Source of the DNA: an uncultured Pseudomonadales bacterium
GTDB taxonomy: Bacteria; Pseudomonadota; Gammaproteobacteria; Pseudomonadales; Porticoccaceae
NCBI GenBank assembly: GCA_937998635.1
Contig: CALLDA010000162.1
Location: forward strand, 1-6,025
Direction of reading: 5' to 3'
Length of the DNA stretch: 6,025 nucleotides
Below, piece by piece: positions 1 to 5,192 of the stretch. The translations under genes were made by a program, and so were the position numbers. Positions within the stretch are counted from its first letter, which is position 1, and each line of letters starts with the position of its first letter. Under the pieces are notes generated by a model. That model saw nothing but the letters and a program-made list of their open reading frames with translations, did not search any database and was not told the DNA's origin.

Positions 1-113
1 TCAAAACCGACACCAAATATAATCAAACTATGTAGCGCGATAGCCAGAAAAATAGCAAAGCCCAGGCGATCATTGCCCTGGTGCGGGTCGGCACTGGTAA
101 AAGAAACGTCCAA
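1..113 (-). CDS. TonB-family energy transducer, N-terminal fragment (cut by window edge)
   Basis: Reading leftwards from 113, an open frame of 37 codons reaches the window edge without a stop. The start is TTG, two bases after the gshB stop; going upstream in frame there is no ATG, GTG or TTG before a TAA at 185-183, so TTG is the only usual start. A GGA at 125-123 is a weak ribosome site. After a short polar segment comes DRLGFAIFLAIALHSLIIFG, a single membrane-spanning helix (about residues 17-37) preceded by Asp-Arg. This is typical of the inner-membrane anchor of TonB homologues encoded beside gshB and pilG in Pseudomonas. His28 sits mid-helix, where TonB has its essential transmembrane His; the Ser four residues before it in E. 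coli TonB is Ala24 here. TonB proteins pass proton-motive energy from ExbB-ExbD to outer-membrane receptors. It is probably co-transcribed with gshB. The family call rests on the anchor helix and synteny only, because the C-terminal domain lies outside. Confidence 0.72.
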   Translation of the reverse strand, partial: MDVSFTSADPHQGNDRLGFAIFLAIALHSLIIFGVGF

Positions 114-115
114 GT

Positions 116-1066
116 TTAGGCGTCCAGACGGCTTTTTATGGCGATCATGAGTTTTTCGCCGATGGCGGTATTTTGTTCGCGGTTAATTTCTCGTACACAG
201 GTGGGACTGGTGACATTTATTTCGGTCAGGTAGTCGCCGATGACATCCAGGCCAACAAAAAGCAGGCCTTTTTCTTTCAGGTGGGGGGACACTTCTGAAG
301 CTATCCAGCGGTCGCGTTCCGTGAGGGCCTGGACGATGCCATTGCCCCCCGCCGCCAGATTGCCTCGGGTTTCACCGATGGCGGGAACCCGGGCCAGGCA
401 CCAGGGTATGGGATCGCCATCGACCATCAGAATGCGCTTGTCGCCATAGGTGATTTCAGGGATATAGCGCTGTACCATAATGGTTTGTCTGCCGTGGTCC
501 GAGAGTGTTTCTATGATGACACTGACGTTAGGATCGTCTTCGCGGGCATGAAAAATACCGGTACCACCCATTCCGTCGAGGGGCTTAAAAATAACGTTTT
601 TGTATTCCTGATGAAAAGCTCTCAGCCGTTGGGGATCCCTACTGACCAGAACTGGCGGCGTACATTGGGGGAATTGGGTAGCAAAAATTTTCTCATTGCA
701 GTCGCGTAGGCTCTGGGGACGATTGACGACCAGCACGCCGAGCTTTTCAGCGGCTTCGAGGATGTAAGTTGCGTAGATAAATTCGCTATCAAAGGGCGGG
801 TCTTTGCGCATCAGTATGCAGTCAAGATCCACAAGCGGTGCGTTGGCAGTCACACCCAGTTCATACCACCGCTCCGAGGAATCAAAGACTTTCAAGGGTG
901 TCTGGCGAGCCATTGGTACGCCGTCTGCTAGTGCCAAATCAGACATTTCCATATAGACAAGCGACCAGCCCTGCGCCTGAGCCGCTAATAAGAGGGCTAG
1001 GGTGGTGTCTTTTTTGAAGTTGATGGCACCTATAGGATCCATAATAACGCCAATAGAAACTGCCAT
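116..1066 (-). CDS. gshB: Glutathione synthetase (ATP-grasp)
   Basis: This cytoplasmic enzyme joins gamma-glutamylcysteine and glycine with ATP to give glutathione, the second step of glutathione synthesis. It has 316 residues, the usual length for the bacterial enzyme. The N-terminal preATP-grasp part begins MAVSIGVIMDPI, with KKDTT at 18-22. The substrate-binding segment MRKDPPFD is at 86-93 and N124-E125-K126 opens the ATP-grasp region. The glycine-rich ATP loop KPLDGMGGTGIF is at 161-172, RGNLAAGG at 234-241, and the metal-binding end TEINVTSPTCVREI at 281-294 includes E282 and N284. No expected motif is missing. The ATG is preceded by AGAGGA (1078-1073) at good spacing, which fixes the start. 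It diverges from pilG across a 236-base gap and is followed two bases later by the TonB-like gene, the same neighbourhood as in Pseudomonas aeruginosa. Identification is close to certain. Confidence 0.97.
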   Translation of the reverse strand: MAVSIGVIMDPIGAINFKKDTTLALLLAAQAQGWSLVYMEMSDLALADGVPMARQTPLKVFDSSERWYELGVTANAPLVDLDCILMRKDPPFDSEFIYATYILEAAEKLGVLVVNRPQSLRDCNEKIFATQFPQCTPPVLVSRDPQRLRAFHQEYKNVIFKPLDGMGGTGIFHAREDDPNVSVIIETLSDHGRQTIMVQRYIPEITYGDKRILMVDGDPIPWCLARVPAIGETRGNLAAGGNGIVQALTERDRWIASEVSPHLKEKGLLFVGLDVIGDYLTEINVTSPTCVREINREQNTAIGEKLMIAIKSRLDA

Positions 1067-1138
1067 GAAATATCCTCTTACACTGTTTGAGCTCGCTCAT
1101 TGATGAGGCTCTTTAGTTGAGTCGGACCCTCCCCGCAC

Positions 1139-1167
1139 ACGTTACGGGTTAGCGATGAACCTGGCAA
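1139..1167 (-). promoter_or_regulatory. Candidate sigma-70-type promoter for gshB
   Basis: On the minus strand TTGCCA (1167-1162) matches five of six bases of the -35 consensus. After exactly 17 bases comes TAACGT (1144-1139), a poor -10 match with three of six. It lies about 70 bases upstream of the gshB ATG, a reasonable leader length. The -10 part overlaps one copy of the direct repeat CGTTACGGGT. This is pattern matching only and the -10 is weak. Confidence 0.28.
1140..1149 (+). repeat. 10-base direct repeat CGTTACGGGT, copy 1 (gshB side)
   Basis: CGTTACGGGT occurs here and again, identically and in the same orientation, at 1254-1263. The match ends at both flanking bases. This copy overlaps the candidate gshB -10 element. 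Two exact 10-base copies within a 236-base intergenic region are unlikely by chance (roughly a few percent), so a shared regulator site for the divergent genes is possible, but no known binding motif is recognised. Confidence 0.4.
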
Positions 1168-1197
1168 CTATTTTGGGCTTTTTTGAGACACAATTAC

Positions 1198-1226
1198 TTT
1201 AAAATCTCGGCTGTTATGGATAACAT
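1198..1226 (+). promoter_or_regulatory. Weak candidate promoter for the pil cluster
   Basis: TTTAAA (1198-1203) and TAACAT (1221-1226) are separated by 17 bases, and each matches four of six bases of the sigma-70 consensus. Transcription would start about 70 bases before pilG. The -10 overlaps the GTTAT-GG-ATAAC inverted repeat at 1213-1224, so a protein bound there could block or control it. It is the best-spaced pair I found upstream of pilG, but the match is weak and other AT-rich hexamers nearby could serve. Confidence 0.25.
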
Positions 1227-1250
1227 GTCGATATTGTGTTAAAAGTTATC
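1213..1250. promoter_or_regulatory. Cluster of three GTTAT half-sites, possible operator
   Basis: GTTAT-GG-ATAAC at 1213-1224 is a perfect five-base inverted repeat with a two-base centre. A third half-site, GTTATC, at 1245-1250 is the exact reverse complement of GATAAC at 1219-1224. The first and third copies face the same way and are 32 bases apart, close to three helical turns. This arrangement suits a dimeric regulator with an accessory site just upstream of pilG. No specific regulator is identified. Confidence 0.3.
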
Positions 1251-1279
1251 GAGCGTTACGGGTGGACTTTCCGACGCTC
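1251..1279 (+). other. Possible small hairpin in the pilG leader
   Basis: GAGCGT (1251-1256) and ACGCTC (1274-1279) are exact reverse complements. Inside them GGA (1264-1266) can pair with TCC (1270-1272) over a three-base loop. The structure would end 24 bases before the pilG ATG, and the second direct-repeat copy lies in its left arm. No poly-T follows, so it is not a terminator. Stability was not computed and the internal loop is large. Confidence 0.2.
1254..1263 (+). repeat. 10-base direct repeat CGTTACGGGT, copy 2 (pilG side)
   Basis: This is the second exact copy of the element at 1140-1149, 114 bases further on, ending 39 bases before the pilG ATG. It would lie in the transcribed leader if the candidate promoter at 1198-1226 is used. 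Confidence 0.4.
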
Positions 1280-1293
1280 ATGAAACTCCAGAT

Positions 1294-1297
1294 GAGG
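1294..1297 (+). promoter_or_regulatory. Ribosome binding site that fixes the pilG start
   Basis: GAGG sits five bases before the ATG at 1303. The GTG at 1297, two codons upstream in frame, overlaps this GAGG and has no site of its own at usable distance. The ATG is therefore the better start. Confidence 0.7.
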
Positions 1298-1302
1298 TGG
1301 GT

Positions 1303-1719
1303 ATGACGGCTAGCTATGAAGCGATGAAGATCATGGTCATTGATGACAGTAATACCATTCGGCGCACGGCGGAAACATTGCTTTCCAAGGCCGGCTGTGA
1401 GGTGACTACTGCGGTGGATGGCTTTGATTCTTTGGCCAAAATTGCCGATACCGAGCCTGATGTGATTTTTGTCGATATCATGATGCCCCGCCTTGACGGT
1501 TACCAGACCTGTGCGCTGATAAAGAATAACGACCAATTTAAAAACACCCCGGTTATTATGTTGTCCAGTAAAGATGGTTTGTTTGATAAAGCCAAGGGCC
1601 GCATAGTCGGAGCAGATGAGTATTTAACCAAGCCGTTTAGTAAAACCGAACTTTTTGGTGTACTGGACGTGATTTTAGCAAAAAAAGAAGCCTCTCAAGA
1701 GGTCTTTCCTGAGGCGTAA
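1303..1719 (+). CDS. pilG: PilG, CheY-like response regulator of twitching motility
   Basis: This is a stand-alone receiver domain of 138 residues, near the 135 of the Pseudomonas protein and almost identical to it through the core. In the Pil-Chp pathway PilG takes phosphate from the kinase ChpA and promotes pilus extension and cAMP production in the cytoplasm. The acidic pair is D14-D15 and the phosphoacceptor is D58 in VDIMMPRLDGYQTCALIKNN, the same number as in P. aeruginosa PilG. The switch residue is S88 in MLSS and the conserved Lys is K110 in YLTKPFSK. The signature GLFDKAKGRIVG at 92-103 is typical of PilG rather than general CheY. There is no output domain. It is the first gene of the plus-strand cluster, with pilH 63 bases downstream. 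All phosphorylation residues are present. Confidence 0.96.
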   Translation: MTASYEAMKIMVIDDSNTIRRTAETLLSKAGCEVTTAVDGFDSLAKIADTEPDVIFVDIMMPRLDGYQTCALIKNNDQFKNTPVIMLSSKDGLFDKAKGRIVGADEYLTKPFSKTELFGVLDVILAKKEASQEVFPEA

Positions 1720-1782
1720 AGATCGTTTTTACAAGCAAACTTTTAATGTGTTTATGTCAACTTGAGATCTAGAGAGCAAGCG

Positions 1783-2148
1783 ATGGCTACTGTTTTAATT
1801 ATTGATGACTCACCTACTGAAATACATAAGTTGACAGAAATATTAACCCGGCACGATTACACTGTATTATCGTCTGGCACTGCTGAAGAGGGGTTGGAGG
1901 TCGCGAGACGTAATCGTCCCGATGTAGTATTGATGGATATAGTAATGCCCGGAATAAATGGGTTTCAAGCGACGCGACAGCTAGGCCGGGATCAAGCGAC
2001 AGAGGACATCCCGGTGATTATTATTACTATGAAAGATCAGGAAACCGACAAAATTTGGGGTGAAAGGCAAGGAGCAAAAGCCTACCTGACTAAACCGGTT
2101 TCGGAAAAACAACTGTTAAGTACTATTACTCAGGTTGCACAACACTGA
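1783..2148 (+). CDS. pilH: PilH, second CheY-like response regulator
   Basis: This single receiver domain has 121 residues, the length of P. aeruginosa PilH. There PilH acts with PilG downstream of ChpA and is linked to pilus retraction or to draining phosphate from the kinase. The acidic pair is D8-D9 in LIIDDSPTE, the phosphoacceptor D52 in VLMDIVMPGINGFQATRQL, the switch residue T82 and the conserved Lys K104 in YLTKPVSEKQ. The segment KDQETDKIWGERQGAKAYLT at 84-103 is characteristic of PilH. The ATG at 1783 was chosen over an upstream in-frame TTG at 1762 because the protein then begins MATVLIIDDS as in the family, and AGAGAG (1771-1776) lies six bases before it. The 63-base gap after pilG is AT-rich without a clear promoter. 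pilI begins 16 bases after the stop. Confidence 0.95.
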   Translation: MATVLIIDDSPTEIHKLTEILTRHDYTVLSSGTAEEGLEVARRNRPDVVLMDIVMPGINGFQATRQLGRDQATEDIPVIIITMKDQETDKIWGERQGAKAYLTKPVSEKQLLSTITQVAQH

Positions 2149-2164
2149 TTGGATTACTATTTCG

Positions 2165-2707
2165 ATGGTGGTAAGTGGTAGCGTATTTGAAGTTGTTCGG
2201 GAGCTGTCGCAGCAATTCCACAGTCACTCGAAAACTTTGCCCGCCCAAACCGATTTTATGCCGCTCACAGCGGCATTATGTTTTACGGTATTGGACGTTG
2301 AGTTGGTTATCCCTCTTTACGAGTTAGCGGAAGTTCAGGAAATACCTGAATACACGCGCTTGCCGAGAGTCAAGCCCTGGATGTTGGGAGTTGCCAACAT
2401 TCGGGGTAAGTTGGTGCCGATTGTGGATCTTGTTAAATTTCTGGGTGGGGAAACCCGGCCCGCGTTCAAAAGTCAGCGTGTGTTGGTGCTTGCTTTGCAG
2501 GGTGGTTTTGTCGGCGTGCTGGTTGATAGTGTTGCCGGGGTGAAACGCTTTGAAACAGAGCAGTTTAGCAAACACGCGGCTGATATCCCTCCTCCACTTG
2601 GGCGCTACGTTCGAGGTTGTTTTGTAGACGGTAGCGACCAGGGAAAATATTTATTCCGACCCCTAGAACTTATCGAAGATGAACTCTTCCGGGATGTGGC
2701 AGTATGA
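2165..2707 (+). CDS. pilI: PilI, CheW-like adaptor protein
   Basis: This CheW-domain protein of 180 residues (Pseudomonas PilI has 178) couples the receptor PilJ to the kinase ChpA at the inner face of the membrane. The N-terminal 30 residues are variable. The CheW domain covers about 35-175, with LPRVKPWMLGVANIRG ending at 81 followed by KLVPIVDL (82-89), the best conserved CheW block. RVLVLALQGGFVGVLVDSV at 105-123 matches the second half of the domain. The C-terminus FRDVAV closely resembles the end of the Pseudomonas protein. The start is less sure than its neighbours': ATG 2165 has only GGA (2151-2153) eleven bases upstream. A TTG at 2135 in the same frame would overlap the end of pilH and has no better site. 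Its stop overlaps an ATG (ATGA, 2704-2707) that opens a 17-codon ORF leading to pilJ. Confidence 0.92.
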   Translation: MVVSGSVFEVVRELSQQFHSHSKTLPAQTDFMPLTAALCFTVLDVELVIPLYELAEVQEIPEYTRLPRVKPWMLGVANIRGKLVPIVDLVKFLGGETRPAFKSQRVLVLALQGGFVGVLVDSVAGVKRFETEQFSKHAADIPPPLGRYVRGCFVDGSDQGKYLFRPLELIEDELFRDVAV

Positions 2708-2765
2708 TTTTGAACATCTCTGAGGAATACCCCCGGAAGGTAAAGCCAGGAGCTTAATGCCATGA
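2704..2765 (+). other. Chain of two mini-ORFs linking pilI to pilJ by overlapping stop and start codons
   Basis: The pilI stop overlaps an ATG in ATGA (2704-2707). That ATG opens a 17-codon ORF, MILNISEEYPRKVKPGA, ending at TAA 2755-2757. The last base of TAA begins the next ATG (TAATG), giving the two-codon ORF Met-Pro-stop (2757-2765). Its TGA overlaps the pilJ ATG in another ATGA (2762-2765). AGGAG at 2748-2752 lies four bases before the Met-Pro start and nine before the pilJ start, so it could serve either. The layout would allow ribosomes to pass from pilI to pilJ by termination-reinitiation. Whether the 17-residue peptide is made is unknown; chance is a real alternative. Confidence 0.4.
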
Positions 2766-5176
2766 ATACAGCGGTAAAGAAATCCAAAGCTAGTCCTCTG
2801 GTCATAGCCCTTATTGTGACCATGGTTATGTTGGCGGCCTACCTTGTTTTTGCATTCTTCAATAACACTCAGGACGCAGGTAAGCATCGGCATAATATAA
2901 CGATGGCTGATGAACTGAGGGAGCTGTCGACTGGAATCCCCAGGCTTGCAGCGCAGGCAGGTGGTGGTGATGCGGTGGCAATTGCGGAGTTGGCGCAGCT
3001 CCAGGCAGATGTGTTGAGTAAAAAGAGTGCGTTGCAAGTGGCGCTTACCGCAAGTGGAGATGCGAAAGCATTAGCGGGCTTTAACAAAGCCTGGAATAGG
3101 GTTGATCAAGCGATTAGCGACGTGACAGAGGCCAGGGAATCGTTGATTTTCGCTGTCAATGTACAGGCTCAGTTCGATACTAATTACTCAGTCTTACAGG
3201 CTGAACTGGATAAGACCGTAGAGATATTGCTGGCTCGAAGAACAGCCGCAAATCAGGTGGCATTGGCTCAGGCGCAACTATGGCGGGCGGAGCGTGTGCG
3301 TGCTTCGATAGACCGCTTAGTGTCCGGTCGTGGCGGCGATTTTGAGTCGATAGAGCGGCTTGGCCATGATGTGGAGTTGTTTGATCGCGTCACTAGCGCC
3401 TTTAAGAACGGTGATTCTGCCCTCGGAATTACCAAACTTAGAGCACCGGCAGCTCAGACTAATCTCGACAAGACTAAACAGTTGTTTGGCGTTGTCAGTA
3501 AATCAACTGCAGAGCTTGTAAATGCTGAGTCAGCCCTAAGCGGTTTACGCCCGTCTAGTGACGCACTACTAAGCGCATCATCATCGCTTATGGACGAAGC
3601 CAACAGCTTAGTTGACCATGTTAAGGCGCTGAATCTAGGAGGCAATGCTTATGGGCCGCAGGTGACGGTGTATGTAGGCATCTTTCTGGTCATCGGACTA
3701 ACCTTACTCGGCTTGATTTTTTATCTTGGTACACGCAGCCGCTTACAGGAAACCGCTGAAGCAAATCGGGTCAATCAGGATGCAATTTTACGTTTGCTCG
3801 ATGATATCGAGGGCCTTGGTGAAGGTGATTTAACCGCTGAAATAACCGTTACCGAGGGTTTTACAGGAGCCATTGCTGACGCGATTAACCTGACCATTGT
3901 TCAGCTCAGGGAGTTGGTTTCTCGCATTGTTGATACTGCGGGAAAACTATCGGCATCGGCTAATGGAACGCGATCCACTGTGTCGCAATTGACCAGATTA
4001 TCTGAGCGCCAGGCCGAAGAAATAGCCGGTGCATCAGTGGCTATTAACGAGATGGCGATTACCATTGATCAGGTATCCGCCAATGCTGCTGAGTCTGCGG
4101 TAGTTGCTGACCGCTCGGTGTCGATCGCCAATAAGGGTGCGGTTGTGGTGCGTAGCACCATTGCCGGTATGGATAATATCCGTGGCCAAATTCAGGATAC
4201 CGCCAAGCGGATTAAGCGCCTGGGGGAGAGTTCTCAGGAAATTGGCGATATTGTTTCGCTAATTAACGATATTGCAGACCAGACTAATATTTTAGCACTG
4301 AACGCGGCTATTCAGGCTTCAATGGCTGGCGATGCTGGGCGCGGTTTTGCGGTGGTGGCTGACGAAGTACAAAGATTGGCTGAGCGTTCAGCCAATGCAA
4401 CTAAGCAGATTGCCGCTCTGGTTAAAACCATTCAAACCGATACCTATGAAGCGGTGTCCTCAATGGAGCAAACCACTGCAGAAGTAGTCGCTGGCGCTTC
4501 TCTGACTGAAGATGCAGGCATCGCACTGAGCGAAATTGAAACTGTTTCTACAAACCTTGCAGAATTGATTCAGGATATTTCCACGGCCGCGCGGCATCAA
4601 TCGACCACGGCTGGCCACATTTCAAATACCATGAATGTGATTCAGGACATCACCTCCCAGACTCTGGAGGGCACTAATCGTACGGCGGCATCGGTCGATG
4701 AGCTAGCAGAGATGGCGATTGATCAGCGAGAATCGGTTTCTGGTTTTAAGTTGCCCGCCCAGGGTTTTTCAAGTGCCTTACTGGCTGAGCCGTTTGCGTC
4801 AGCTGCCATGCCGGACAATGCTAGCTGGCTAGACGACGAGCCTGTCGGTCAGGAGCATGCTTCCGAAGAAGTGTTTCAACAACCTGCAGCGTTACCAGAG
4901 GAAGAAGAGGAGCTGCCAGGGTTTGATCAGGCTGGTGTGCAGGGCGCACCGGCACATATCAAAGAGGTATTAGAGCAAAATAGCGCGGCCATGGAGGAGA
5001 TGGATTATCTGTCAGAGCTGGAAACAACTGACGATGATCTAGTAGCACTGGAGGCAGAACCAGCTGCGGGAAAGGGATCGTTTGCCGCGGAACTTGAGGT
5101 TGAATTAGCCAATATTGATCTGGACGAATTTGATCTCGAATCGGAGCCAGGAAGCTCGACAAAAGAGCTGTCCTGA
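2762..5176 (+). CDS. pilJ: PilJ, methyl-accepting chemoreceptor of the type IV pilus system, with an extra acidic tail
   Basis: PilJ is the inner-membrane receptor that senses pilus or surface cues and controls the kinase ChpA through PilI. The protein has 804 residues. A basic N-terminus is followed by TM1 at about 12-33, a PilJ-type periplasmic sensor at about 34-300 and TM2 at about 301-323. A HAMP linker with GDLT at 355-358 and EGFTGAIADAIN follows, then the helical MCP signalling domain up to about 665. The hairpin tip NDIADQTNILALNAAIQASM (502-521) and the following AGDAGRGFAVVADEVQRLAE (522-541) are nearly identical to Pseudomonas PilJ. The family ends near FKLP (662-665), but here 139 more residues follow, with 36 Asp or Glu against 3 Lys and no Arg. 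Pseudomonas PilJ has 682 residues and lacks this tail. The reading frame is intact and stops just before pilK, so this is a real extension rather than a frameshift into a neighbour. The start is ATG 2762 with AGGAG nine bases upstream. Confidence 0.95.
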   Translation: MNTAVKKSKASPLVIALIVTMVMLAAYLVFAFFNNTQDAGKHRHNITMADELRELSTGIPRLAAQAGGGDAVAIAELAQLQADVLSKKSALQVALTASGDAKALAGFNKAWNRVDQAISDVTEARESLIFAVNVQAQFDTNYSVLQAELDKTVEILLARRTAANQVALAQAQLWRAERVRASIDRLVSGRGGDFESIERLGHDVELFDRVTSAFKNGDSALGITKLRAPAAQTNLDKTKQLFGVVSKSTAELVNAESALSGLRPSSDALLSASSSLMDEANSLVDHVKALNLGGNAYGPQVTVYVGIFLVIGLTLLGLIFYLGTRSRLQETAEANRVNQDAILRLLDDIEGLGEGDLTAEITVTEGFTGAIADAINLTIVQLRELVSRIVDTAGKLSASANGTRSTVSQLTRLSERQAEEIAGASVAINEMAITIDQVSANAAESAVVADRSVSIANKGAVVVRSTIAGMDNIRGQIQDTAKRIKRLGESSQEIGDIVSLINDIADQTNILALNAAIQASMAGDAGRGFAVVADEVQRLAERSANATKQIAALVKTIQTDTYEAVSSMEQTTAEVVAGASLTEDAGIALSEIETVSTNLAELIQDISTAARHQSTTAGHISNTMNVIQDITSQTLEGTNRTAASVDELAEMAIDQRESVSGFKLPAQGFSSALLAEPFASAAMPDNASWLDDEPVGQEHASEEVFQQPAALPEEEEELPGFDQAGVQGAPAHIKEVLEQNSAAMEEMDYLSELETTDDDLVALEAEPAAGKGSFAAELEVELANIDLDEFDLESEPGSSTKELS

Positions 5177-5192
5177 GTGCGGTAATAATAAG

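Noticed and set aside
485..709. Plus-strand open frame of 74 codons within gshB, and similar antisense frames under pilI, pilJ and pilG
   Set aside because: They lie opposite well-identified genes, show no recognisable domain, and are explained by codon bias of the true strand.
1183..1250. Possible Vfr/CRP site upstream of pilG, since Vfr and cAMP are tied to this pathway in Pseudomonas
   Set aside because: I found no TGTGA-N6-TCACA-like pair; TTGTGT near 1234-1240 has no matching right half.
1297..1302. GTG at 1297 as the pilG start, two codons before the ATG
   Set aside because: It overlaps the GAGG ribosome site that is properly placed for ATG 1303.
1691..1709. CCTC-TCAA-GAGG hairpin followed by TCTTTCC near the end of pilG, terminator-like
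   Set aside because: The stem is only four to five bases, the T run is broken, and it lies before the pilG stop inside coding sequence.
1728..1756. TTTACA and TTTATG separated by 17 bases in the pilG-pilH gap, a possible internal promoter
   Set aside because: The -10 matches only three of six bases in AT-rich DNA where such pairs arise easily.
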